64,000 nucleotides of DNA from Latrodectus hesperus (Eukaryota; Arthropoda; Arachnida; Araneae; Theridiidae), in the NCBI GenBank assembly GCA_037975125.1, contig CM075855.1, positions 107,725,912 to 107,789,911 on the forward strand, given 5' to 3'. Position numbers and translations under genes: made by a program. How positions within the stretch are numbered: the first letter of the stretch is position 1; every line of letters starts with the position of its first letter. Of this stretch, positions 22,600 to 38,390 are shown piece after piece. The notes below the pieces were generated by a model. The model had not been told where the DNA came from. It ran no database searches and worked only from the letters and a program-made list of their open reading frames with translations.

Positions 22600-23236
22600 A
22601 TAAAATAGTAATACATATTTTTAAAATTATATAAACTCATTATATATAGTTAGAAATGTATGCAGTTAAAATTAGAATATGCTGGTGTATTTTGGATGTT
22701 ATCCCAAAATTTTATTTGTTTCAGTTGTATTTTAATTATAAAATTTAAAACCGTGTTATAAAAATATTAAGGACTTTAAATGTTATAATGAAGTAAATAA
22801 GAAAATAAGAAAAAGTAATATACATTTTTAAAATATGCAAATTCATTAGTTTTTGAAATGTAAGCAGTTAAAATTGGAATATTCTGGTATATTTTTCGCT
22901 TTTGCATGTTATCCCATAAATTTATTTGTTTCAGTTGTATTTTAATTATGATGTTTATTATTTAAAATCGTCTTATAAAAATATTAAGGACTTTAAATGT
23001 TATAATGAAATAAATAAGAAAATAAGAAAAAGTAATATACGTTTTTAAAACTATGCAAACTTATTAGTTTTTCAAATGTATGCAGTTAAAATTGGAATAT
23101 GCTGGTATATTTTTCGCTTTTGGATGTTATCCCATAAATTTATTTGTTTCAGTTGTATTTTAATTATAAAGTTTATTATTTAAAATCGTGTTATAAAAAT
23201 ATTAGGGACTTTAAATGTTATAATGAAGTAAATAAG
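22600..23236. repeat. Tandem repeat, three units of about 200-218 bp
   Basis: The block GCAGTTAAAATTGGAATATG, then 'atgttatccca', 'ttatttgtttcagttgtatt' and 'ggactttaaatgttataatg' recurs in order at about 22663, 22863 and 23081. Units are AT-rich and differ mainly by small indels. Confidence 0.85.
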
Positions 23237-23788
23237 AATATTCGCAATATGCAACTTAAATAAATACATTTTAAATATAGAATAATATATGTATAAATGA
23301 CTTTAATTTTCAGAATTTTATGCATAAATTATAATGACTAAAACACTGGGACTGTTAGAAAATACAATAAATGTATTAATTATATAAAATATTTTGCTTG
23401 TGCAGTAAGGATTAATGAAATTAAAACACTGTAATGTCTTAGAAACTAGATTACGGAAAATTGTGCATCATTTTTAACTACATATAACATTTGTATTAAA
23501 TATACTACAGTAAAATTTTGTAAAATTGAAACACAATAATATCAAACAAATAATGTTAATATGAAAATGTTTTTATAATTCAATAATATATAAAATGTTT
23601 AGTATATTTTTAACTCTGGACTCCGATATTCATGCCATCACCTGAAAAGCTAAGAGCACAAATATATATGTAATTTTAATATGAAAATACTTTTAATTTT
23701 CAAAAATGAAACACTGAAATATAGCATAATTTTAACAATGGATTTTCTGCTATTTCTCAATTTTCTTAAAAATTATATATATACGTAC
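23237..23788 (+). other. Gene A intron, nothing recognised
   Basis: AT-rich. Ends in a (CA)n(TA)n run at 23789-23828. Confidence 0.5.
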
Positions 23789-24282
23789 AAACACACACAC
23801 ACACACACACACATATATGTATATATAAGGAGCTGAAAGTAAGTTATTGTTGTGAACCATAAAATTGTATTTATCATAACACCCTACGAGAAAGGATATT
23901 ATTCTCGTATCCGGAAGTATTTACACTTCTAGTCACGTGATCCCAAAAAACATCCGTTTCAGAGAACTTATGTGCATTCTTTCTTGTTAGATGATCCTTC
24001 ATTGATGTCACTTAAAAGTTTGAACAAATGAATGCCAAATAAGGTATCGACATCAACAAATAAGGTCACTTAATCGTGGCTAAAAATTAAGAGGTAGTTT
24101 AAGGTGCTTAACTCGTACTAAATTTCTATCTTTGTGTTGTTGTTAGGTTAGCAGAAAGTGGCAGATGAAAACACAACAAGAATAGAACTTCACCAACCGA
24201 AACTGAGCAGGTCAAATACATTTAGTTTTCTAGCTTATATTGGTAATTTCTATACTTGGAAACTCATAATATAAGATAGATC

Positions 24283-24500
24283 GCTGTCGTCTAGTTGCTT
24301 AAAGCAACATTCTCACTATCGGAAGGAAATGAGTTCAATTCCTAATTTAACCGAAAGTTCACCTAATTTTGAAAGGCAGGTGTGGTTAGTTAAATGGGTC
24401 GATGTCACAATGTCTTCCAGGTGAAATAATACCTGTAGTTTTTTCATGTCAAGTTTTGGGAGTCTTCTGCTAGGTCCTTGTTTCTAAGTCACGAAGACTC
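24283..24500 (+). mobile_element. Possible decayed tRNA-derived SINE (SINE-4)
   Basis: Box A-like TCTAGTTGCTTAAAGCAAC and box B-like GAGTTCAATTCC are spaced as in a tRNA gene. A unique body follows. No other copy is in the window and no TSD was found. Confidence 0.4.
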
Positions 24501-24698
24501 AACCATGTTCAACTGTCTAGATTGATTGAATCAATTCATAAAATTTCTTACTTCATCAATGGGATAAAAGAATTTCACATTGTAAATTGAAATTTCGTAA
24601 ACACTTCGCCTAAAGTTTGAAGAAATTGATCGTCATTACATACAATTAATAATATCAAATCAGTCTTATGGTACCGTGTTAATACTACCATCTCATAA

Positions 24699-24861
<163 letters not shown>

Positions 24862-25784
24862 GTTACCGAAACATATTCTGGATTGCGTCGGACTTTCCCG
24901 GGAGGATTTATCTTCAGATCCCTTGCTAGTAATTGACTTTCTAACTGTCAACAATTTAATGGAGTTGATCTGACAAATGTCAGGTCTTTAAAGAGAATAA
25001 GCCAACAACAACATATATACGTTTTATAAATATGTTTTATATTTCTTGCATTTTAAACACAAACTCTAGTTCTCTAGTTTTAATATTTCTATTTGGTAAT
25101 AAAATTAATAAAAATGAATTTCCTTTGAGAAATGATTAATGAACAAAAAATGATATTAAATATTATTGGTTAGATAATTTGTCTCTGAAAATTTAAGGAA
25201 AAAAAACATAATTATTTCAACACATTACAAATCTGTCTGTTTTGTGATCACACAATTTCGATTTTTTTATATACCTGGACGATCATAAAAAACTAACATA
25301 ATGGAAAATAAGCATCGTGAGAAAATATAAAAATTTAGTTTTGTTAAGTTTAAAAAAATTTATTCAATACATTTTTTTTCATTTTAAATATTTGCAATAG
25401 GAAGTATAAGTCAGTTTTGATTGCATAGCTTTCATGCTATGTTGAAATAAAAAAATTAAATTTGAGCAGCATATAAAAATTTACTTTTCATATAATTTAA
25501 TTGTTCTTTATTCAGATCATTTATGGCCTGTTGCTTTCAGATCAGTTTTAGTGAAATAACTATTGATTTTTTAATGAGACTTTTAATCAGAGAGTGTAGA
25601 ATAGATTATATAATTGAATAAAAATGTGTTAAATAAACTTATAAAGCTATAATTTATGTCGTTAAGAAATATAAATTTGCTGAATTTATTATGAATTTTT
25701 ATTCTTAATATTAAGTGCATTATTTTTAATTTTTAATATGCTTACAATTTGAATTAAATTTAGGTCAGTTATTTGGTTATTTAC

Positions 25785-25935
25785 TCAGCCTTTCATCCCT
25801 TCATAGGGTCGATAAACTGAGTACCAAGCATGCTTGAGAACTGAATACTGGGAGTATCGTATTCACACTCCATGCCCTCGCTCATGAGAACAGTTATGGA
25901 AACTGTAGGCTATCGTCAACGGAGTTAAGTTTGGA
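25785..25935 (+). mobile_element. SINE-2, 3' portion
   Basis: Carries the 'ccttcatagggtcgataaactg' block and the 'gaacagttatgg' block of SINE-2 but no tRNA head, as in a 5'-truncated insertion. Confidence 0.65.
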
Positions 25936-26147
25936 TTTGGTCAATTTTGGACTTTTTATCTACACAAGATAAAAACTATAAAGTTTAATAAGAAATGTAT
26001 AACAAAACAAATAAATATTTTTCTTAATTTATTTTAGCAAAAAGTAATCTTTTGAATTTAATTATTCTCCATTTAATATATTTTCTCATTTTAACTATAT
26101 TTGATATTGGAGGTGCACTACCATGACTATTGTTATTGTTTATGATT

Positions 26148-26419
26148 CTTGGTCAAGCCAAGCTCGCTATGCCTTGGCTATGCGAATTTAAGTCAATAGG
26201 GAGAGTCTTTCTAATCAGAGCACCACGAAAGTGAAAGTACGTCTTTGCTCTTTTTTCAAATTTTCCAATAGATGGAGCCACCAGAACATTCACTTCCTCA
26301 ATTTTAACATTGATCTGAAGGGGGAGAAAATTTTCTCCAGACCATTGCACCCATGGTAACTGCTCAACGACCGACCACAGGACTTTCGATTTCACAGATT
26401 TAACGAGCACGTATATCGT
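26148..26419 (-). mobile_element. SINE-3 copy b, head missing
   Basis: Matches the body of SINE-3 from 'ggacaagccaagctcgctatgcc' to 'taacgagcacgtatatcg'. It stops before the tRNA-like head and abuts copy c in the same orientation. Confidence 0.72.
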
Positions 26420-26815
26420 AATAAAAGAAGTGCTGTTACTTATGACACTTGGACAAGCCAAGCTCGCTATGCCTTGGCAATGCGAAATTAAGTCAATAGG
26501 GAGCGTCTTTCGTTTTAATCAGTGCACCATAAAGGTGAAAGTACGGCTTTGCTCTTTTTTTAAATCCTCCGATAGATGGCACCACCAGAGAATCCGCTCC
26601 CTCAATTTTGACATTGATCTGAAGGGAGAGGAAATTTTCTCCAGACATCGCACCCATGGTAATTGCTCAATGACCGACCACAGGACTTTGGATTCCACAG
26701 ATTTAATGAGTACGTATATCGTATATACTCGGTGTGTCTTTGGCGGCATTGGGAATTGAACCCTGAACTTCCAGATGGAAGCCCGATACCCTAACCATTA
26801 GGATACCACAGTCCA
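26420..26815 (-). mobile_element. SINE-3 copy c, with head
   Basis: Complete copy in tandem with copy b. The minus-strand head has box A-like TCCTAATGGTTAGGG and box B GGTTCAATTCCC near 26750-26800. Confidence 0.75.
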
Positions 26816-26952
26816 TACCATGACAGTAAATTGCAGAAATAATCATTGAAAAATGTTAGCTAGAAATATTTTGAATATTAATGCAAAGTATAAATTTTTT
26901 CTCATTAATGAACGCATTTTCACTTGGTATTTTCATCGTTATATATTTGCAG

Positions 26953-27043
26953 GTCCTTTATTGTCAATTTGCCCGGGTAAAAAAGCGGATGATATAAAAA
27001 GAAAGAGTCATGATTGTGAATTAAGTTGCAAAAAAGAGTGCAC
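26953..27043 (+). CDS. DEG/ENaC gene A, exon A8
   Basis: The acceptor TTTGCAG ends at 26952 and the donor GTAAGT starts at 27044. Two bases complete a glycine with the G of exon A7, then 29 codons and two bases follow. LLSICPGKK and CELSCKKEC give the C-x7-ish and C-x-x-x-C pairs expected before the pre-TM2 segment. The open exit phase requires at least one more exon with the WP and TM2/GxS filter region. I found none before gene B. Confidence 0.72.
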
Positions 27044-28418
<1,375 letters not shown>

Positions 28419-28539
28419 AAATTAAAAAAGAAATTTTAAATTATCAGTACATAAAAGTGTTTTCTATTCATGAAAAATTAGTCTTACGTTTTAATACGTT
28501 AGCACAAGTTAGAGTTATTTCCCCCTTATTTAGTTATTA

Positions 28540-29965
28540 TTCCCCCCTTCCTGGTGCTTCCATTGCTGTCAAGGATTCCACAGCTGACCAGACTACGTGT
28601 TCCAGGTTTGCTAGTGGGCATTATTAGAGCCTTAAATTTGATACCAAACGTCAGCTATGTCCTACCTGTTGTAAATGTGGAGTCAATTAGGCTAGCCCCT
28701 AACACCGTCTTTTGTGACTAGGATTTACTTTGAATCCACTGCGGCATTTTGATTTTCTAAGGATTGGTACTCTGGTGGTAGTTCTGGTGCTTCCATCGCT
28801 TTCAAGGATTCCAGAGTTGACCAGACTACATGTTCCAGGTTTGCTAGTGGGCATTATTAGAGCCTTAAATTTGATACCAAACGTCAGCTATGTCCTACCT
28901 GTTGTAAATGTGGGGTCAACTAGGCTAGCCCCTAACACCGTCTTTTGTGTCTAGAATTGACTAAATAGGATTTACTTTGAATCCACTGCGGCATTTTTAT
29001 ACTAGTAAGGATTGGTTTTCTGGTGGTAGTCCTGGTGCTTCCATTGCTTTCAAGGATTCCAGAGCTGACCAGACTACATGTTCCAGGTTTGCTAGTGGGC
29101 ATTATTAGGGCCTTAAATTTGATATCAAACATAAGCTATGCCCTACCTCTTGTAAATGTGGAGTCAACTAGGCTAGCCCCTAACACCGTCTTTTGTGACT
29201 AGGATTTGCTTTGAATCCACTGCGGCATTTTGATTTTGTAAGGATTGGTTCTCTGGTGGTAGTCCTGGTGCTTCCATCGCTTTCAAGGATTCCAGAGCTG
29301 ACCAGACTACATGTTCCAGGTTTGCTAGTGGGCATTATTAGAGCCTTAAATTTGATACCAAACGTCAGCTATGTCCTACCTGTTGTAAATGTAGAGTCAA
29401 CTAGGCTAGCCCCTAACACCGTCTTTTGTGAATAGGATTTACTTTGAATCCACTGCGGCATTTTTATTTTGTAAGGATTGGTTCTCTGGTGGTAGTCCTG
29501 GTGCTTCCATTGCTGTCAAGGATTCCAGAGCTGACCAGACTACATGTTCCAGGTTTGCTAGTGGGCATCATTAGAGCCTTAAATTTGATACCAAACGTCA
29601 GCTATGTCCTACCTGTTGTAAATGTGGGGTCAACTAGGCTAGCCCCTAACACCGTCTTTTGTGTCTAGAATTGACTAAATAGGATTTACTTCGAATCCAG
29701 TGCGGCATTTTGATTTTGTAAGGATTGGTACTCTGGTGGTAATCCAGGTGCTTCCATTGTTTCAAGAATTCCAGAGCTGATTAGACTGCATACTCTAGGT
29801 TTGCTACAGGCCATCTTCGTGGCCTTAAAATTGCTGGCAAACGTAATCTCTGTCCAACCTGTTGTAAATGCAGTGTTGACCAGCCTACCACCCAACACCT
29901 TCTTACGTGTTAAGGTTTTACTAAGAAGAATTTTCTTGCTAATCCCTAGCTGTTTTTTGATTTTG
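28540..29965 (+). repeat. Tandem array built from a LINE 3' end, units 233/248 bp
   Basis: The marker GGTGCTTCCAT occurs at 28553, 28786, 29034, 29267, 29500 and 29747, giving spacings of 233, 248, 233, 233 and about 248 bp. The last unit is the most divergent and can be read on the plus strand as FATGHLRGLKIAGKRNLC, then PTCCKC and QHLLTC, a LINE C-terminal zinc-knuckle-like tail. In other units the same frame has stops. The array is thus an amplified LINE tail. Its 74-codon frames in another phase (for example at 28730 and 29211) are by-products of the repetition. Confidence 0.82.
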
Positions 29966-32174
<2,209 letters not shown>

Positions 32175-32289
32175 GTTAATAATTTATAAACATTATTTGT
32201 ATTTGTCTTAAAATATCTCAGACACATCGGTAATAAAATTTTAAACAAAAATTGCGCATTGTGCTTAGAAAACGTCATTTTTAGCGGTT

Positions 32290-32690
32290 TGGCGATCTTT
32301 GAAGAGATTCTTGATGTGTGTGACTTTCTGAGAAACAGATACTTTTTTAAAAATCCATCACCGAAGTTCTAGGATCAATATTAAGCGATAACCTATAAAA
32401 GAAACTTAGCGAAACTCTTAGATCTCCACGCCAAGTCGCATATGGACAGTGCCACCCGCCACAGAATTAGTGAAGACGCTAAGCAGAGAAGACGATCAGT
32501 CTTGAATGCTAATCTGATGCATAGTAACTGTTGTCTGTCTAAGGTCTTAGAGACTTCTGTGACTGTAAGTTGTTTCTGTTGTCTTAGAAGAATTGAAGCA
32601 TTGTAATTGTAATTTCTACTGCTGAAATTTCCAGGATTTCGTTAAATTCGCTACGAATAAAAATCTTGTAATTTTTAAGACATTTTTTTA
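32290..32690. other. Higher-complexity segment, possible solo LTR
   Basis: GC content rises at 32400-32640, and an AATAAA signal lies near 32657. This is compatible with a decayed LTR, but no end motif, TSD or coding part was seen. Confidence 0.2.
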
Positions 32691-32725
32691 TCGATTCCTA
32701 ACGAGCACAAACTCCATAGCTTGAT

Positions 32726-32728
<3 letters not shown>

Positions 32729-32803
<75 letters not shown>
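32729..32803. repeat. (AT)n microsatellite
   Basis: About 75 bp of pure TA dinucleotides. Confidence 0.95.
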
Positions 32804-32804
<1 letters not shown>

Positions 32805-32809
32805 TCACA

Positions 32810-33491
32810 CATAAAAAAGGCGGGAAATTAATAAATGGCGGGATGTTTTTCAAAAGGAATTGGATGAAATTAAAACGAATGTACTCTATACTAGTTAGAA
32901 ATCCTCTCAATTAATTCCGAAAAAATTCAATCTTTCATAAGTTCTTTAATATCAAAAATTAATAATAACATTAATCCCAAATTATAACTGTAATAATTAT
33001 GCCCATAATTAATAGTTAATATTTTGTACACTTTAAGATTTTGAAGAAAATTTTGCGAGAATCCGATCATACACAGTTGAATAATTTGAACACTGAAAAA
33101 ATATTGAAATAATAATGAATCATTATGCTTTATTAATATTTTACATTAGTAAAGCACGGCTTGATTCTCGTGTTAAATTCGAATCCCAACTTGGGTTTGG
33201 AATTTTGCAGTTGTTCGGAATTCACTTTAAAACGTAGGTCACGGTCCAATAAGCCCTCATGAAAAAATAGTGACCATTGAACGACAAACAAACCAAACCA
33301 TTTTGTGTTAAAATAGAAAATTAAGCTATACAATGCAATATTTAACAATATAGCTATAGAAATTATTCTATATTGTTTAATATTGCATTGTTCACATGTA
33401 TTTCCTTTAGGGCTGTTTGAATGGACCTCACTTGTTAATTACATACCGGCTAAAATAAGCAAATTGTTATGAACAATTTTATTCTATATAT
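32810..33491. other. Intergenic, nothing recognised
   Basis: AT-rich. An inverted pair 'ctatattgttaaatattgcattg' around 33335-33390 can fold. Confidence 0.4.
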
Positions 33492-34763
33492 TAGGTCTAC
33501 CGGAAAGTTCTGTCCGCTCCGGTTACAATCAGTTTCAACAAGTATGCGCATATTCCTGTGACACATATTTGGCTCTCTCTTTTGATCGCTAACAATGTTT
33601 ATACATTTTCGTCGCAGATAAACTAAAACGAATTTTATTCTTGTTAGTATTCAGTGAGACGCGATCGTCTACCCATGGCTACCGACAAAGTTCATTTACG
33701 CCACTGTATTTGGTATGAATTCCAACAAGGAAGAAATGCTAAAGAAGCGTATAGAAATTTATTGAAAGTGTTTGGTGAAGGTACAGTTTCTGATAGAACA
33801 TGCAGAAGATGGTTAAAAAAATTTCATGTAGGTGATTTCGAACTTTCTGATAAGCCACGCTCTGGGCGATCATCTTTGATCGACGACGATATTGTCAAGA
33901 TCATGTTAGAGCAAGATCCTTTTTTGACAACATCGGAGATTGCGGAAAGGCTTGATTCAGCTTATTTCTGACCGTATTCGGAAACTAGGGTTTGTGTGGA
34001 AGTATTCGTGATGGGTGCCACACACAAGTTAAGTGAGAAGAATTTGAATGATCGAATCATCCTATGCACATCTCTGCTTGCACGCAACAAAATCGAACCC
34101 TTCTTGGACCGGATCATAACTGGGGATGAAAAGTGGATTACCTATGAAAACATCATAAAAAAGGGCATATTGTGAACCCGGAAAACCTGCCCCCTCTACC
34201 TCTAAACCGAAGTTGAGCCTGAACAAAAGAATGTTGTGTATAGGGTGGGACATTCGAGGACCAATAGCTGTTGAATCCAAACGAAAGGCTAAATTCGGAG
34301 AGGTACTGTCAGCAATTGGATAAATTAAAAACAGCACTCCAAGAAAAGAGGCCGGCGATGTTCAATAGGAAGGACATCATACTGTTTCATGACAATGCCA
34401 GGCCACATGCTGCTTTGGGAACTCGTCAGAAAGTCGCAGAGCTAGGCTGGGAAATTCTATCGCATCCACTATACTCCCCAGATCTAGCACCATCTGATGA
34501 TCACTTGTTTCTGTCCTTACAAAATTTCTTGCAGGGCAAACAATTCAAGAACGAAGAAGATATCAGACAAGCACTGGTTCAATTTTTGGCCTCTAGAGAT
34601 AAGACATTTTTTAAAAAATGGGATATACAAATTGCCATCACGCTGGCAAGAAGTCATAAATATAATGATGGCAATTATATTATTCAATAAAGTTTATCCA
34701 AAGTATGAAAAAATTCATTCCTTTGTTTCATTCTAAAACGGACAGAACTTTCCGGTAGACCTA
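33492..34763 (+). mobile_element. Mariner (DD34D) relic with near-perfect TIRs
   Basis: The ends TAGGTCTACCGGAAAGTTCT and its reverse complement at 34740-34763 define a 1,272-bp element flanked by TA. The coding part is frameshifted. Confidence 0.9.
33675..34690 (+). pseudogene. Mariner transposase, frameshifted
   Basis: From the ATG at 33675 (MATDKVHLRHCIWYEF) the N-terminal helix-turn-helix domain is intact to RPRSGR-like and ERLDS, then the frame breaks at about 33960. IITGDEKWIT holds the first aspartate. After further breaks the frame 34271-34690 gives ILFHDNARPHA and YSPDLAPSDDHLF, with the second and third aspartates 34 apart. At least two frameshifts and several stops make it inactive. 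Confidence 0.85.
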
Positions 34764-35867
34764 ATATTTTAATAATTAATTCAATACATAGTTAGAATAT
34801 GTGATCCAAATGATGAAAATATTTCGTATATACTAAAATGGGTGTTCTGTATTACGGCACAAATGATAAAAAGAAAATTTAACATATTGTGTGTTGTTAA
34901 CATTATAGGCAATAATAGGCGGGATGAATATGACTCGCGCGTGCCGAGTAGAAATATAATATTCATATAAATTTCTACCTGCGCCACTTGACATCAAATG
35001 AAATATTAACACCAAAAGGGCATAATACTGAGCTATGGAAACATTGCTGAAAAAATGACAAAACAATTAAATAAATAAAATATCAGTATTTCCGTGGATC
35101 ACACGCAAATGAAGTGCAATACCCTGAGTATACATCCTGAGCATTTTCCCTTTTTAATCTCTCTCATGCTGTGCGATCTGAGTCTTCCTGATTAAAAACT
35201 ACGATAAGCACCTAAGAGCAGTCAAACTCTGTAAATAATAAAAGGTAAATATGTTCTACATACTTAACAAAATCTAGTGTTAAAAAACAGTGAATCAATA
35301 TAATTTTAATTTGAAAAATATTAAGATTATGAAAAATATTGTATTTTAAAGAAATTGATGCTTTAAGACTTTATGTTAATTAAGCATTTTTCAAACATTT
35401 TATACATTTTATGTGAAAAATAAAATATATTTATGCTAATAGTGAATTTTATGTCGAATTTATGTGAAATATATTCATATATTGAATGTTAACTATGTTG
35501 TGTTTTAAAAGATTTTATGCTCTATGGCTTTACTTATGTTTCTTATCACAAACTAATTATTTATGTGTATATGCATGTTTTAAATGCCCATTTAAAAGTT
35601 GAATGTATTCTACATTCTGCACATAAATTTTATGCTTAAAAGAATTCTCTTTTATCTTCAGAAATGAATAAAATAAAACCATTATGCTTTCTCTTCCATT
35701 TATTCGCATTTAAAACTTATGAGAAAATTTATTTATTTGTGAGAGCTTTAATTAAACTTGACAGCATATATAAATTTCCATGCCAGATTATTCTTTTACA
35801 AATGTGAATATATTGTTATCGTATTATTAAAACTATTAAATTATTTTATTTTTATTTATTTATTTTT
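34764..35867. other. Region upstream of gene B, nothing firm
   Basis: No recognisable promoter or ORF. This is where gene B's promoter or 5' UTR exon would be expected. Confidence 0.35.
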
Positions 35868-36086
35868 GTCTTGTGCCAGCTAGGCTGGCAATATGGGGTG
35901 CGCTGCTCCACTTTTCCAAATAAACCGTAATTTGAAATGGAATCCGACTTCCTCAGTACACACATGCCATAAGCACCGGTATGTAGTCATTCATACAAGG
36001 AAAGGACAAAGGCAGGATATAAATAGAGATCCGTGGTCTTCCCTATCTGCAGTCAGGGTCGCTGACCACTAGACAAGTAGGGTGGC
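35868..36086 (-). mobile_element. SINE-1 copy c, diverged
   Basis: Same body blocks as other SINE-1 copies, but internally shortened and with a corrupted box B. Confidence 0.75.
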
Positions 36087-36250
36087 TGTGAATTCATCAT
36101 GTACAATCAATGAAACAAAGATGAAAAGTATAGATAATGAAATTCCTAAAAAAAGAAACTGAAAATAATGCGTGCTATAAAAACTTTATTCCAAATTACC
36201 TTTGGTATGAACTCTTTATTTTGTTTTTAGATGATTTACTAAAAGTCAAT

Positions 36251-36530
36251 GCCGCCCATCTTGTCTAGTGGTCAGTTTGCCTGACTGCGGATAAGGAGGT
36301 CCTGGGTTCGAATCCCGGTTCGGGCATGGATGTACTTTCTCTGTCTATTTATCCTGTCTTTGTCCCTTCCTTGTATGAATGAGGTCTGAATGGTTGCCTA
36401 CCCTATAAACGGGTTCCTATGGCATGTGTGTACTGAAGAAGTCGGACTCCACACCAAACATGGTTCAGTTGGAAAAGTGGAGCAGCGCACCCCATATTGC
36501 CAGCCTAGCTGGCACACGACAACAACAACA
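36251..36530 (+). mobile_element. SINE-1 copy d
   Basis: Complete copy with GGTTCGAATCC box B and a CAA tail. A 10-bp duplication AAAAGTCAAT/AAAAGCCAAT flanks it, so it lies about 90 bp upstream of gene B's first coding exon. Confidence 0.85.
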
Positions 36531-36619
36531 AAAAGCCAATGATTTATTGTTATCATCAGTACACTATGTATACATAAAATTTACATTTAATAATTTCAGT
36601 TTCAGAATACAACTGAGAA

Positions 36620-36864
36620 ATGCAGAAAAAACAAGTTGGCTTCATCCTGGGGAATCATCGAAAAGATGAAATAAAAACCAGTGCAACGGAAAGAACTTGT
36701 TGCGTCATCAAATGCCTCATTTTAGCAGCCTGTGTGAGTGGCTTTTCCTATCAGCTCTTGCAATTCCTGACGCATTTCTACAAGTATCCAACAGTATTGG
36801 AAATCGAAATAAAAGAACCTGATCATTTCATCGAACCAGCAATGACAGTATGCAATTTAAACCC
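36620..36864 (+). CDS. DEG/ENaC channel gene B, exon B1 (N-terminus and TM1)
   Basis: The ATG at 36620 is preceded by an in-frame TGA two codons upstream, which fixes the start, and a possible acceptor lies at 36598-36599. It has 81 codons plus two bases, donor GTAAGT at 36865. Residues about 1-26 are a basic cytosolic tail. Residues 27-50 (CCVIKCLILAACVSGFSYQL) form TM1 with the F-x-Y-Q exit seen in this family. Residues 60-81 include EPAMTVCNLNP, the conserved 'P-A-x-T-x-C-N' motif just after TM1. The product would be a subunit of a trimeric plasma-membrane cation channel (degenerin/ENaC/ASIC/PPK group); ligand unknown. Confidence 0.92.
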
Positions 36865-37070
36865 GTAAGTATTTCGCTTTAAATAAAGTTTGATTCTCAT
36901 TTTATAAAAAATTTAATCTTTTCACAATGTTTTAATTTGTTTTACACAATTAATTGCGACATACTTTACAATGTTTTGCCATTTAAGCAATCACTAGGTT
37001 TCTGTGTGTTTCAGTACTAATATTTTGTATATACCAAATATATTACAGCAGATTTTATCGGTAACTTAAT

Positions 37071-38014
37071 AAATACATTGTACCTGGGGCTTGAGCAGCC
37101 ACCAGGCGCGTCGGCAGGTGGTGGATCGCCGAACGTCCTGTAGGAATGATAGGATAGCCTTGAATATAGAATCAGAGGCCGCGAACCAGCTCCCGTAAAC
37201 CCTGGTGTTATGCGACCCGTGCCTAGGGTTATATGGCACCGCGGTAATGGTGTCTTAAAGGAGCATCTAGTTGCCTGGCGAACTTCTAGAGCTTTTTTGC
37301 CTTGCCTAGAAACTCATGGAATGCTGGGTGGACTGTTATATTACCTGAGCTTATTTATTGTTATCTTGTGGCTGAAAAGACACAAGAAATAACAAACCTT
37401 TCTGCATTTGCAGGTGACGCCTCTGAAGTAGACCTTGCTGAAAAAGATAAGGGAACTCAGAGGCAATCTAGTGAAGGGGCAGCAATGAATCTTTCACAGG
37501 AGGTAAAAGTGACCTCAAAACCATATTCATCTGGTGAAAGTCAGGAAGCTATCGCTAGCATGACTGACTCTCTGACCAGAATCATCTGTGGATCATCAGC
37601 GAGGATTGCCTCTGAAATTCTACGATGCTCTAGGCAGAATATACGTTTAATCAAGGGCTTCATAACTGGGCACTACTATTTCAGAAAACACCTCCATAAA
37701 ATGGGACTGTTTCAGCGAGACCCTATTTGTAGGAAATATCATGCAAGAGGAAATGGCCAAGCATATCATTTACGAATGCGAGGCTCTTGCCCTCTCTAGA
37801 TGAACTACTTTAGGCATCATCCATACTAGAGAGTTACACCTAGACTCCATGAAAGCGTGTATATCGGACTTTATTAATAAAGTGGGTGACCTGAGCAAAT
37901 GGAACTAGGAAACATTGGGCTTGAAGTTAACAATACAAACTGCTGATAAAAGCAGAGGTGCCAAATAACATACAACCCCAACTCTAAGAAGAAGAAGTAG
38001 AAGAAATACATTGT
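37071..38014 (+). mobile_element. Non-autonomous LINE-derived retroposon, copy 2
   Basis: The element is 37082-38003, starting ACCTGGGGCTTGAGCAGC and ending in an AAG-rich tail, with an 11-bp TSD AAATACATTGT at 37071-37081 and 38004-38014. Same structure and 5' end as the copy at 21037-21970 in the opposite orientation. It sits in intron 1 of gene B. Confidence 0.87.
37302..37799 (+). CDS. LINE ORF C-terminal domain, copy 2, disrupted at the 3' end
   Basis: The open frame has 165 codons and extends further upstream than in copy 1, through SAFAGDASEVDLAEKDKGTQ. It shares MTDSLTRIICGSSARIASEI and GHYYFRKHLHKMGLFQRDP with copy 1, but the C-x-x-C region is altered by a frameshift after FQRDPICRK. 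No RT motifs are present. Confidence 0.6.
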   Translation: MPRNSWNAGWTVILPELIYCYLVAEKTQEITNLSAFAGDASEVDLAEKDKGTQRQSSEGAAMNLSQEVKVTSKPYSSGESQEAIASMTDSLTRIICGSSARIASEILRCSRQNIRLIKGFITGHYYFRKHLHKMGLFQRDPICRKYHARGNGQAYHLRMRGSCPL

Positions 38015-38390
38015 TAGAAAATACTTTATTAAAATGAACTTTTAACTAAAGTTTTCAAGTAATCAAGCATTTATTTAAATTGCTGCTATAAAAATTAAGT
38101 TTAATCATATCATAGAGAATATTTAAATCCTAAAATTCCCAAATAACTTCTAAAATGTTAAATCCATTTGTTAGCAGTAAGCCTATCCATCTATTGCAAT
38201 TTTGCACTATCATGGTTTAATAATAGGATCCCACGGCTTTCAGTGGTTATGACACATATAATTTTATATATTGTTGAACAATAAATAGAGATGGATGTTG
38301 CGTGTCTATTATCTGAATCTAAGATTGTTGTGGGGAGGTGCATGGGAGTTTTCCAATATGTTTCTACATCAGTCTCCAATATTGGTTTAA

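Noticed and set aside
28730..29668. Repeated 74-codon plus-strand frames starting MNPLRHF
   Set aside because: By-products of the tandem array. The phase with the zinc-knuckle residues is a different one.
33654..33674. Upstream start for the mariner transposase
   Set aside because: The family protein begins at the ATG at 33675 (MATDKV). The seven extra codons lie in the element's 5' UTR.
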